The notes under the pieces are model-generated. The model was not told the DNA's origin, made no database searches, and saw only the letters and a program-made list of their open reading frames with translations. This document shows positions 46,062 through 57,466 of a DNA stretch of 64,000 nt, piece by piece. The translations under genes and the position numbers were made by a program. Origin of the DNA: Phlegmacium glaucopus (taxonomy: Eukaryota > Basidiomycota > Agaricomycetes > Agaricales > Cortinariaceae); assembly GCA_015039465.1 (NCBI GenBank), contig MU130361.1, positions 513,212-577,211 on the forward strand, read 5' to 3'. The first letter of the stretch is position 1; the number at the start of each line of letters is the position of its first letter.

Positions 46062-49000
46062 ATGGCGCTTCGAGTGAGCACAAGATTTCTTCCACGAATA
46101 AGTCGTCGAGGGACCGCACTCGGTGCTCTTGCCGTCGGACTTGCCGCTGTCAATTGGAGATCGATAGCAGGTCACGTAGGTGCTTGTGGAGATATCCGGA
46201 CCAGATATTGGAATGCACACCCATTGACCCGGCCTTTCTCGTTACTATCCCTCGCTAAACCTACCATGTCTCTTACGCCGCCACAACCACCACCTTTTTG
46301 GAACCACACTGCTGAGGATATCCTGAGGTTGACGAAGGAAGCCATTGAGTATGATCGTGCGGTTCAGGATAAAGTTGGAGGTCTTGATCCTAAGGATTGC
46401 ACTTTTGAATCAGTGAGTTCTAATATCAAGACATTCCATGACCTGTTGTGACTAAAGAGTGTTTTCTGTCTAGGTATTCGTAAGTCGTTAACAAAGAGCA
46501 CGTTCAGACGAATCCGCAAATTCATGTTATCTTTTAGTTGACTCTCTCGGATGCGGACACTAAGATTGAGGCTGAAACAGAGCCCCTCGCATTTTACCAG
46601 AACGTGTCTCCCACAAAGGAGCTCCGGGACGCCTCGAATGACGCTGAATCTCTGCTTCGCGATTTCGGAGTTGAATCCTCTATGCGTCTGGACGTCTTCA
46701 ACGCCAAGACGGCTGCTGAAAAGAACATAAAAGCATCAGGTCAATGGGATAAGTTATCCGCCGAGCAGCAGCGTTTGGTGGAAAAAATGGTAACTATCTA
46801 TTGATTGGAGTTTTTCTTTTGTCTAATCGATTACCCTGGAATGCGATCTTTAGATCTTGGATGGTACTCGGGCTGGTCTTGCCTTGCCAGAGGAAAAGAG
46901 GAATGAACTCACAACTCTCAAGAAGGAACTCTCACAAGTCTGTTTGGAATTTAGTGTACGTCGCATATTCCTCTTTGTCGGCCTGAACTTCGATGAAATG
47001 ATAATGTATTAAGAAAAACTTCAACGAAGAAAATGTAAGTGGATGAGCAATCCGCATTTCTAAAACCACAACTTTGATCAAACCTTTCTGTAGGGTGTCA
47101 TCAGCTTCACCGAAGAAGAGCTCAAAGGCGTTCCTAAGGATGTCATTTCTGGATACATCAAACGCACAGAGGACGGCAAGGAGATATTCGATATCACATA
47201 CAAGACCCCAGATATCACTCCAGTGGTGAGTTCTATTCGGCCACCAAATATTGTATGCCTAACGGACTGTGCCACTAATAGTTCAAATTTGCTGAAAACC
47301 CCAGAACGCGTCAAAGAGCGCTGGAGGGTTTCGAATCACGACTAGCGATTAATGTACCCCTCCTTGATAAAGCTCTAGAATTACGTCGTCGAATTGCTAG
47401 CCTTCTCGGTTATAAAACCTGGTACCGCACTACCTTATTGTTTTCATTTGCGAAGCTAGGAACTAATCAAATCCCAAGGGCGGACTACATCACCGAAGTC
47501 AAAATGATCAAAACTGGAAAGGGTATCGAAGACGTGAGTCCCCCGATGATACACAGTTCATCCCGTACCAATTTTTCTCCCAGTTCATCGATGACCTCGA
47601 GGCGAAATTACTTCCAGTTGGCATCAAGGACCGCGAGGTTCTGCTTGCCATAAAGAAAAAGGAACATGAGGAGAAAGGCCTTGCCTTTGATGGCGAATTC
47701 TACATATGGGACTATCGGTACTATGACCGCAAATACATCGAGGAATCTCTGTCCTTGGATGATAGTATTGTCAAGGAATACTTCCCGGTGTCGGTCGTTG
47801 TTCCGACCATCCTAAACATCTATCAAAATCTTCTTGGTGTCCGATTCGAGGAGATTCAAAATGCTTCTACATGGCATCCAGGTACGTTTGTACTCTATTA
47901 CTTGGAACCTTATACCAGGAAATTTTAATTCCCATATAAAGAGGTACAAGCTTTTGCTGTTTGGGAGAAAGATGCCAAAGACGCATCTGGTTTTGTCGGA
48001 TATTGCTACCTGGATCTCTTCCCTCGCGGTAATGCAATTTTCCCCGTACATTCGACTCTAGACTGAATCGTCATATGTAGCTGCGAAGTATTCGCATGCT
48101 GCTGTATGGGGTCTCCTCGCTGGTTATGATCTTCCACACAATAAACGCCACTATCCGCTGGCTGCGATGGTTGCCAATTTGGCGAAACCTACTCCGGAGA
48201 AACCTGCTCTTATGAGACACGACGATGTCGTGACGTTTTTCCATGAGATGGGTCATGTTTTCCATGGTTTGTTGAGCAGAACCAAGTACGCTCGATTCCA
48301 TGGAACAAAGTAGGCCTGTTTATTGCTCGTCCGCTTTTGCACTTGCCTCATTGAGGCTACTGTCAGTGTTGCGCGTGATTTCGTTGAAGCGCCTTCCCAG
48401 ATGTTGGAGAACTGGTATGGCTCCCTTCGCATTTATTGATTATTCTTATTTCTTATTTTCTTATCAGGTGTTGGGAACCCAAGGTTCTTCAGCAAATGTC
48501 GAGTCACTACCAGACGAAGCAGCCGCTCTCTGCAGAGCTTATTGAGAAAATCATCAAGAGGTAATTACAAATACTATCAGAAAACTCCAAGGCTGGATTG
48601 ATCTTGTAATTTTTTTCAGTCGCTACGTCAACATCGGTCTATTCTATCTCAGACAACTGTTCTTTGCCAGATTTGACCTCAAAGTACACACAGATCAAGG
48701 TAAAAAAGTCTTTACACTGCCGAATTCGGAGTTCAGCAGAATAACTGAGGCGTTGTTACAGTCCCCGAGGACTACACTCTACTCTGGAATACTCTGCGAC
48801 AAAAGGTTTCACTTGTAAAACACGACAAAGTATGCCCTGGACAAGCCAGCTTTGGACACATCACAGGTGGTTATGATGCCGGTTATTATGGGTAAGAAGG
48901 CCCTTCCCCAAAATTTAGCGCAGTATCACGTACTTAAAAACTTGTTGTGAAGATATACCTACTCCCTCGTCTTTGCGGCAGATATGTATGGTGAGATCAA

Positions 49001-49290
49001 CTAACTTACTCCTCTATTTCACACATCTGACATACTCCAACCTGTGCAGATACTGTATTCAAGGCCGACCCTCTTAACCCTACTAGTGGTAAGCTATACC
49101 GTGACAAAATCCTGGGTCCTGGTGGAAGTCAGGAGGAGATTGACACCCTGAAGGTGAAGTTACTTTATCCTTGTGATATGATTGATTATATTAAAAATGC
49201 CCCATGACATTGTAGGACTTCCTCGGTAGAGAGCCTAACAGTGGTGCATTCCTTAAAGAGCTCTTTGGAACTGTGCCTGTGCATCTTTGA
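46062..49290 (+). CDS. M3 metallopeptidase (thimet oligopeptidase / saccharolysin type)
   Basis: This zinc endopeptidase cuts short peptides (up to about 20 residues), including mitochondrial presequence fragments. The motif HEMGHVFHGLL (in DVVTFFHEMGHVFHGLLSRT) holds the HExxH zinc site, and FVEAPSQMLENWCWEP holds the third ligand. Other family blocks are DYITEVKMIKTG, YFPVSVVVPTILNIYQ, GFVGYCYLDLFPR and FGHITGGYDAGYYGYTYSLV. From ATG 46062 the first about 70 residues are Arg-rich with a hydrophobic patch (RVSTRFLPRISRRGTALGAL), a presequence. A second in-frame ATG at 46266 gives the cytosolic length. About twelve introns, including two around a 6 nt exon at 46474-46479. The stop is TGA 49288-49290. 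Confidence 0.92.
46474..46479 (+). other. 6 nt microexon of the M3 peptidase gene
   Basis: GTATTC lies between an AG (46472-46473) and a GTAAGT (46480-46485), and encodes Val-Phe. Its neighbours are an intron of 61 nt (from GTGAGT at 46413) and one of 58 nt (to 46537). Joining them gives CTFESVFLTLSDADTK, fitting the family's 'F.SV..PL' pattern. Omitting it would also keep the frame, so this needs cDNA. Confidence 0.6.
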
Positions 49291-49991
49291 TTGAGGATCC
49301 TCGGTAGAAAGTGAATCTTTTGTGGATGCAGTGTATGGTGCCGATCACTTACATACCGCTACTCTTGTGCAAACATGCCTGGTCCTCCAAAGGACTTATT
49401 TCTCTTGCAGAAACACGTGAGTAGAACATATTACATTGAGGGTGTCTTATTAGCTTCAAAATTGAGCGAGAAATTTGGCGGGTGGTTATATTTTTGACTC
49501 TACAGCTGGCGAGAAAAAGGCTGGTTCTTATCCTTCTTGGAGAAACACTTGAGGTTGTATTGACAGGATACTGATATCAGTAAGACTGGCAGAGAGAAAT
49601 TATGTGTTTGGGATGAACTATGATGTGAACCAAGGCAGTGCTTAAGTGCTTGAAACTTGAATGACTGCTATCTGTTCATCTCACAAGTATTCATCCATCG
49701 ATTTGAAACAGATCAATGACTCCCAAATCAATTATCGTATCGAATTCCATCCCATTAGAGCTTCAAAAGCGTACACATCGGGCAACATCAACATTATTAT
49801 CAGCTGTCAGTGTATTGCTGCAATGCCAAGACATCATGGACGGCGCCAATAAATTTCGGAATGGTGTTTACCACTGTAGGCTATGATACAATTAAATTTG
49901 AGAAGAATAGGAGGAAATGTACCATGTATCATAGCAGTCCATGCTGCTCTTATCAAAATGAATAAAAAAAAATAACAAATCTGTCTGATAA
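49291..49991. other. Convergent intergenic region
   Basis: About 700 bp between the ends of the M3 peptidase and universal-stress-domain genes. An ATG at 49371 opens a 14-codon frame followed by a GTGAGT donor, but no convincing continuation is found. Otherwise AT-rich 3' flanking sequence. Confidence 0.4.
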
Positions 49992-52255
49992 TTAATCACC
50001 AGCGACCTTGACTCCAGTAACATCATCATCATCATTCTCATCTTCAGGATCCTCCTCTTCCACCGGATCTCTTTGATCAAAACGGCCATCATCTCTTGAT
50101 CCGTGTCTGTCGACCCGACGTTGATCATCATCTTTTTGAATCTCCTCTCGCATCACTTGGACATCTTGATCGACTCTGGCAACAACACGGTCGATACCTG
50201 CTTCTGCGAGTGAAACGTGGGCACGTCTGGTTGAGAGATGTGCGGATTTTTTGGGGGGTCGTTTGAGTCTACGACGAGCCACCATGACGGGGACGCAACA
50301 TTTCTGTTATGAATACTTATGTGTTAGTTATTGATCTGTTAAATCTAAGTGTTGAAAAAGGCCTACCTCGATGAGATAGTGGGATGTGGAACCCAGTAGA
50401 ATGCTGCGCAGGTGACATTGTTAGGTATATCGAAAAAAGACAAAGGAAGCCAACTTACCCATTTAACTGGCCTAATCCCCGAGATCCAACAATAAGCATA
50501 GTTGGTTCAATGTGGTCAACGACATCTAGATAAAATTAAAACGATCCTTAAAACAAGGGAACAAAAACCCAATGTACCGAGGAGCATGTGTCTCGAATTC
50601 TTTGCATGCCATGCCTGACAAGAGATTCTGACATTCAACTTTGTACGCTGAAGCAGGCCAGTCACTTGTCTGACAAGAATATATGCGAATCCTTGACGCT
50701 AAAATTAACATATATTAGAGAACTGATCCAGACGACGGAAGAAGGATGCGAGTCTCACCTCATGTTGATTCCTTATTTTCGTGGTACGATCAGCGGCATT
50801 TGGGATAGGTGGATCCACTTATCATGAAATCAGAGGAGGAAAGGACATAAATTTTACAATCGAACCTTTTGATTCACTCTCGACAACATTTACAATCAGC
50901 ATCTCATCGCCGTCTCTTAAAACGGTTCCAATGCCCCATTCTACTGCATACCGACTCTCTTGGCTCATATCACTTGCAACGACATATTGCCTCTTTCTCC
51001 TCGTGCCACGTTTACCTTCAGGATCACCCTGAGTGATCGTGATGGTACATCTATCTCGTTGAAATACAGGTCGAGAAGTTTGTAATGGCAGTGGCTCGTG
51101 AGCTTTTACAGATTTGCGCCTGCGTGGATTCCTCTTTCCGCGGGATCCTAACGTGTTGAGAGAGCTAGGAAAGTAAGGTTCAGGCGCAACAATGACATTC
51201 ACGCCTTCCCCCACAGGATCAGGGTCTTCAATTTCAACTGCAACGGTTGGGTCGACGGCGACAGCAGGGATAAGTGCGTTACGCTCTGTATTGCGCTCTG
51301 TAATGATATCAAAAGCGGCTTCATCGCTAGATGACCCATAATCCGTCTCTGCTTCTGTTCCGACGGTCTCGTCGCCGGAGTCGTCGTCCGTAAACGCCGT
51401 GCTATGTGAATATGTTGTATTAGGTAAGTCGGCGTCCGACTGTCCAAGAGGGAGAGCTTGGGGTGCGGGGGAAGGTTCGCGAGTGCGAAAACGGCGTAGA
51501 GAAAAGGGGGACTGAGATCTAGCACGCGACGTGCTGTGGTTCAAGTCTCCATCCCAGTCGGCAGGAGCTTGACAGACGGATTTGGGACGCTTAGGTTTTT
51601 TACCCACAGATCTGCCTCGTTCTTTGTCGTCTACGTAGCTTTCCCGAGTGCTGGTGCGGGAAAGCGAAAGAGACGAGAGGCCACCCATCATGGATGTAAA
51701 AGATTTGCCGAACGAGCCAGCATTCTTCGATTGGTCTGGTGATTTGAGAAAGCCCGTACGTTCCGCGGCGTTGGTAATGGGTTGCGACGCTTGGTAGTCA
51801 GGAGCCTGAGGAGACTTTAAAGAAAACATCAGTGAGGATGGCCGAGAAGATGATGGGGAACGGTTATCGTGTGTAAGAGTGCGCGACAGCTCAACTGCAG
51901 GTCGTGACATGCTGGACGTCGGCACAGTGACGAAGGTGGAGACAACTGGGCTCTCGGAGGTAGAAAGGTCGGTGACATTCATTTCCTTGCCTTCCATTGG
52001 TGTGGAAAGGATGGGAAAGACGACCTCTTTGACTTTAGACTCGCTGCCGCTGGTTGATCTCTTGAAACCCGCCAAAGTAAAGCTGGGACCGCCTCCAAGC
52101 CATCCGCTGCTGCTGGATGGCCGGCCATTACGACTGACTGAGGAACTACTGGTGGGTCTGCCTGAGCTACTGCCCGGTCTCGGTATAAAAGTAGTCCAAC
52201 TGCGCCTTTTAGAAGTTGGCGAAGATGGCGGGGGTGTATTTACGACGACATCCAT
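49992..52255 (-). CDS. Universal stress protein domain with long disordered N-terminus
   Basis: The start is put at 52255 (MDVVVNTPPPSSPTSKRR), with TAA at 49992-49994. The first about 400 residues are Ser/Thr/Pro-rich and probably disordered, with many SP and RSxS phospho-like sites. Then RKRQYVVASDMSQESRYAVEWG and GTVLRDGDEMLIVNVVE begin a UspA fold, and MLIVGSRGLGQLNGILLGST with SHYLIEKCCVPVMVARR closes it with the G-2x-G-9x-G(S/T)-type ATP motif. The tail is very acidic (EEEDPEDENDDDDV) after a basic Arg-rich stretch. Usp proteins bind ATP or AMP, and fungal ones with this layout are poorly studied. Four to six introns. The role in stress is inferred from family. Confidence 0.85.
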
Positions 52256-52500
52256 ATTGTCATAGAGATGGAAAAAGAAGAAGAGGAAACAGGGAGGCGC
52301 CTCACCTGAGATTGTTCTCCAGGTACCTGATGGATAACGAATTAGTACTAGTTGCAAGTCAAAAAATCTTGGCACAACGTACCATGGTTGATGGTGGTGG
52401 TCACTTTAAGAGATGCTTATCTCATCTTGCCAAGTCTTTTGATAACAATCTAATGCTGATTATTAAGTTTCTAATGTATCTAGTCTGTTGGCTCAAACGT

Positions 52501-55455
52501 CTACTCTTCTTCAGGCACATAAACACCTTCTCCAAGCACAATCTTAGGCCGACCTGCCTCCTCTCGAGCCAACCTCTCCGTAAGTAAGCGACCTGCCCTC
52601 GCTAACTCGCGATACTTCTCTACAGATGTAGACACCGTCGTGAAGCCCTCTGGTCGGAACGTTCTAGGCACATCATCAAATTCACCCGCTCTCTGATGGA
52701 ATACGAGGTTCTCCCAATATTTCTCAGCCTCCGCGAATGGCACAGACGACGGAAGAATCAGCGTTCGTTTCTTGCGATTCATCGTATGTTTATAGTCGGA
52801 CCGAATCTCGCTATCAGGTCGGGATGAAATTCCGATGTTGTAAGTCATCGTCCCTTTATTCCGTACACACATGAGATTCATATTACAAATGAAATATAGT
52901 AGACATCTCTTACAATCGTTGTTGGTAGACCTCATAGCGGTGGTTCCTCGTGTAGGCACTGAATCTAGGAAATGTTCCACAGTGACGTTGAGTTTCTTGA
53001 TGGGCCATTGCTGCTCGTCGCCTGTCCAATCATCAGGTTGGACAAAGACTGTTAAAACTCTACCAGGCATTACTGTCTCGAAAGTGCACCTGACCGACTG
53101 ACGGATTATCATTCCATTAGTATGTAAAAAAGGCGCAAGGTGGAACAATTCACGAACCTGTTCTGGATAGCAGGCAGCTGCTTCAGGGAGGATAGCCTCA
53201 AGCAGTCCAATACATTTGTTGAACACCCTCTCGCCAATACCTTCCTCAGGTCCAAATAGTCGTTCATCCATTTCTAGAAGAGGAATATATTGAAATCCAA
53301 AGATCTGTTCCGTGTTATGGTATGCAACCATAACGCCATCCATGTTTCCTATCCTTGCTTGGAAGCTGTTTTACATCATATACCAATTCGAATGAATCAA
53401 GTGTTCTACAACGTGTTATCGCCAAGTGAAACTCACCTGTATTTCAAAAAGGCTGAACGAATGAGATCGTAGTATTCTCGTTCGAAGCTTTCCAAATAAC
53501 CATGCTGGGATTTGATCAAATAACCTGAATTTTCCTGGGTGGGCCAACAATTAACAAATAGTGGGCCAACGAAACAAGGAACTGAGAGACGTTCACACCT
53601 CGTAATTCAAAATATCCATTCGGAGACTTATACAAGCACGGGTCTTAATATCAAATACACCTGTACCAGGAAGCCGATGATCCTGACAATCAAGCTGCGA
53701 ACGCATCACAAAGTTATCTGACTGCATAGTACGACATCAGCATTCATATTAAATGGCGAAGAGTATTGTCTCAAACCTTGGCAAACCGGAATGCCTCTCT
53801 TATGAGAGGCCTTTCGTCGTTATCAATTGGGGCGGAGCCTGCCCTGAGGAATGACTTGAATTCCTTTGATGACTTGGTTAAGAAATTCTCAAGAAGAGTT
53901 CCCTATATATGGTCGTCAAATTTGTACGATTTCAAACCATCATGCATGACATACCAACCAGGTTAGGATATTCTTGTCTGGGTCATCCCATTCTGTCGAG
54001 CGCGAGTCAATAGCATAAACGCCATCCTTATAGTTCAACAACACAGTTGCAGGCATCATCTGCCCCGCCGTAAACCTCGCGGGCTAGATGAAAATGGATA
54101 GAATCCCGATGACAGAAAAACAATATCGTTTAAACATACCTGGTTCTTGAAATGCTGGCTTAGTACAGAGAAATCTACTTCCTTGTGTTCCGAAAGGAGG
54201 AAATAGACATGGCTAAGCATTCCTGAAAGAGATGACGTGGATCCTGCAAACTTTTTATTTTCTTGCTTTGCTAGCACTCGAAGTTCCTAATAAAGATGTT
54301 AGATTTTCTAAAAAAAAATATTAATGACTGGCTGGACTGACTTCGTCGCGAGAGCTTTTGACGAAGCCCGTGAGGCGCTCAAAAGCAAAATCATTGACTT
54401 TAGGTATCTTTTCAAGCCATGGGGAGAAGTTATAGATCCCCGAACGCGGGTCTCGTAACCAATGGACACCGGGGCTGCAGATTTTTTTCTGTATATCTGG
54501 AAAAAGGTTAAGCCAGAGCAAATGACGTACTTGAACAAAACACGTTCCAACCCATGAGCAAGAGTTGCGACTGGTAGATGTTCTGCCACAGGAGTTAGGT
54601 CTACCAAGGCATTCGTCACAGAAGGGATAAGTTTCCCGTCCGACACCACTTTTTGTTCCAAGATGTGAGGGGGGGATGAACGATCTATATCGTCCACGCT
54701 AGGTCGTGTGTCGTCTTGTTCAGGTAGGGACGATCTCAGAACTGATAGAGGAAAATTAGTTCATGGCCAATGATACGAATATGCATGTTACCTGTTGTTG
54801 CCCAAGGCTCCGACGGCCAAGTGTCTGAGACAAACCCCGAATGTGTCGCCTCAAGGTTTTGGGAAGGTGAGAGTGGCTCGTCTGGAATTGTCGGAGTATC
54901 CGACGGTGAGGGAGAGATTTCGTTGTGGGACTCCTGTGTGGATAGGTGTATTTGTTTCTCTGTTTCCTGCTCCACAAGCGCAGCTAATATTTTTGACAGA
55001 GAACTAAAGTCCGAATTTTGATAAAGATGAGGAATTTCTTGTTGCTGCCCTTTCCGCGCCTCTTCCCTTGCATCGAGAGCGGATTTAGGCACCACTGCTG
55101 GCCGTTTTATTGACATAGTTTTGGCCTCATCTTTCGAAGCCGCTTTTTTGTCTCCTCTTGAGCCCTTCTTCTTTCGTTTCGGTCCTTTGAATGGACTACG
55201 TATCAAATCTTCTGACGGGGTTTGGAGCCGGGGTGGTGAGTGTTGCGCAAGTCTCTGGGCGTCAGCTTGTGTCAATGCGTTCAATAGTTTGGCTAAGTGA
55301 AGAACATGATCTTCTGGAGACTTGTCAGTTGATGCGGGCGTGTTGGTTGAGGAATGGCGGATGATGCTCGATGAACCCTCCCACAAAAGAGACCGCACAG
55401 CGTGTAGACATCGTGAGGAGGCGAGCGACCGTGGCAGAGCACTCCAGACGTTCAT
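52501..55455 (-). CDS. PET127: Mitochondrial RNA-processing protein Pet127
   Basis: Pet127 trims mitochondrial RNA 5' ends; the family is known to have a PD-(D/E)XK nuclease fold. The start at 55455 begins with a presequence-like segment (SALPRSLASSRCLHAVRSLL) followed by a Ser/Lys-rich low-complexity part. The core starts near 54650 with VTNALVDLTPVAEHLPVATL, then GIYNFSPWLEKIPKVNDFAF, KFAGSTSSLSGMLSHVYFLL, QPARFTAGQMMPATVVLNYK with DGVYAIDS, and GTGVFDIKTRACISLRMD, which holds the DxK catalytic pair. Then come KYSFQARIGNMDGVMVAYHN, IFGFQYIPLLEMDERLFG and a C-terminus ending RPKIVLGEGVYVPEEE. About ten introns. The gene faces ARL8 with 156 bp between start codons. Confidence 0.93.
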
Positions 55456-55611
55456 CTAAAGCAGCCAACTGCAATTTGAATGAACCAGCAAAATGTAATA
55501 TGTATAAAAAAAAATCTTGGGTCACGTGTCAGTCGGCGATGATTCAGTGATTTCCATTTTTGGACATTTGTTATATTCGTTAAGTATTCCAGGTCGCGTC
55601 CCTCGTCTATG

Positions 55612-56764
55612 ATGCCTGGCTTTCTCACCTCAATATATTACTGGTTCAGCGGGTCAGTCAATTACTCGCCTCTATTGCATGTCGCCGACCGCCTTGTCTA
55701 GCCTTTTCTTCTCAAAGCAACTTGAAGTAGCCGTCGTAGGTTTACAGGTTTGGGTTTACTTTCATCGCTTCCATTGGCAACCACTCTTTATCATGTAATA
55801 AGGCCTCTGGAAAAACCTCTTTTGTTAACGTCGTCACCTCCGGCCAAGTAAGCACTCTGCAAGAAATCACCCTCGATTCTCTAACCTTTGTTCATGATTA
55901 GTGGAGTGAAGATGTGGTACCAACAGTCGCTTTCAATTTCAGGAAGATCAGAAAGGGAAGTGTGACCATGAAGATTTGGGATGTAGCTGGTATGCTTGTT
56001 CCCTTCAAGGTTTTTTGTCTTGGCCTTGTATAATGACTGCCCTAAGGTCAACCGAAATTTCGTTCCATGTGGGAGCGATATTGCCATGGCGTAGATGCTG
56101 TCGTGTACGAACACCCACACGGTTTTGCTATCCAACTCACTTCTTCTGCCCAGCTATGTTGTAGATTCAGCCGACGTACGTCTGTAATTCTATTTCTTTC
56201 AAGCTATCATATGTTTTAACTTATTCAAACCACAGCAAGATAAATTTAATACGGCGCGTTTCGAACTCCACCAACTGTTAAGTCAACCGACTCTAATTAG
56301 GGTACCATTACTCGTGGTATGTGGACAGCGCCCACCATGATTTCGCTGCGATTTGGCAATGTCACTACACTCATTTATCCATTCGTGTGGTAGCTTGGCA
56401 ACAAAAATGACCTCGACGGTCACACAGCAGTTGCAGAACTGATACAAAATCTGTGAGTTTGTTGACTGAAAGACGCAACTTTCAATATCAACTTTGAATA
56501 TAGGCAACTGGACAAAATCTCAGACCGCGCTGTCTCAGTGAGTAAGATGCCTACCAATTATAGGGTTATCCTGACAAGCGTGTTTACAGTGCTATTCCGT
56601 ATGGTTTTCTTATTCTCTCCTCTCCCCCTTCTTAATGAATTCTCAGTGTTCAATGAAGAATAAGCACAATCTGTTCGTGCTCCTTCTCTTTGAGATGCGT
56701 TCCCCTAATTGACCACGGTCTAAGCGACATTATTCTTCAATGGCTCATGTCACGGAGTCATTAA
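55612..56764 (+). CDS. ARL8: ARF-like GTPase Arl8
   Basis: Arl8 sits on lysosomes or vacuoles and late endosomes and drives their transport and fusion. The start gives [20 protein letters not shown], the typical amphipathic N-terminus with no Gly2 myristoylation site. The P-loop is [18 protein letters not shown], then [20 protein letters not shown], switch II in [27 protein letters not shown], and [20 protein letters not shown] with the NKxD motif. The last exons give ISDRAVS, CYS (a 9 nt exon, 56590-56598), CSMKNKHNL and [12 protein letters not shown]. About eight introns. The stop is TAA 56762-56764. Complete and well conserved. Confidence 0.96.
56590..56598 (+). other. 9 nt microexon of ARL8
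   Basis: TGCTATTCC lies between TTACAG and GTATGG, and encodes Cys-Tyr-Ser. The neighbouring introns are 52 nt (56538-56589) and 48 nt (56599-56646). Joining gives [16 protein letters not shown], which fits the Arl8 consensus VSCYSIS.K. It supplies the conserved Cys-Tyr-Ser otherwise missing. Confidence 0.8.
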
Positions 56765-56950
56765 TCCTGTTGCCCTGCTCTCTTCATCTACTTGGGGTCT
56801 GAAAAGTCGGATCGGAACAACATACTTCTTAGATCAATGTAATATCCAAACTTAGTAAGAATTTCTATAATTATATCACTTCATCCTTCAGAAAGTAAAT
56901 GAATCTTGAATAGACGGAGTGTATGTATGGCGATATTACTACTGACTGTA

Positions 56951-57329
56951 TTATCGCCGTTTCGCCATTTGCACCGTCAGATTGTCAATGTACATTTGCA
57001 ATGTTTCGTTCCCCGATGTCAGCTTATCAACCTCCTTCTGCACTGATTGCACTTTGGCCAACATAGCTGTGTTTACCAGAGTCTTTCAACCACGATCAAG
57101 TTGAGTATACGAAGTGCATACCCTTGAGATCCTCTTGTGAAGCCAAGATCTCCCTAAAGTTATGAGATAAAATCCAAAGCAAGACATTTGATAAGGGTGG
57201 GACGACTGACTTGATGACTTGCTCCTTTTTCAAAGCCTCTCTGACCAGTCCTAGGTCGCCTCCACCCTCCCGCGGTGAAGTTACGCCCCAGGTCGGACGT
57301 TCGTCATTAGAGAAATCGTCGTAAAGCAT
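56951..57329 (-). CDS. Short coiled-coil (SCOC-like) protein
   Basis: Three exons fit (start 57329, TAA at 56951-56953), giving a protein of about 90 residues. After a hydrophilic N-terminus (LYDDFSNDERPTWGVTSPRE) the rest is a coiled coil: EALKKEQVIK, EILASQEDLKAMLAKVQSVQ, KEVDKLTSGNETLQMYIDNL, TVQMAKRR. The ENE..Q.YIDNL type C-terminus resembles human SCOC, an effector of Arl1 at the Golgi. The assignment rests on this short block, so it is tentative. It ends 187 bp from the end of ARL8 and starts 137 bp from the start of RPN13. Confidence 0.7.
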
Positions 57330-57466
57330 TTTAGCAGCAAAAGCCAAAGAGAAACTTGCACTGAGCGGACTTTAAAGTCATCACTGACGCGTCCTCTTTT
57401 CAGTCGCGTTCACCTGCAAGTGTTCACTGAAATACAAAACCACACCGCACACACGCCAGTTCAGCA

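Noticed and set aside
49371..49560. A small gene downstream of the M3 peptidase
   Set aside because: A short frame with a donor exists but no convincing second exon or family match.
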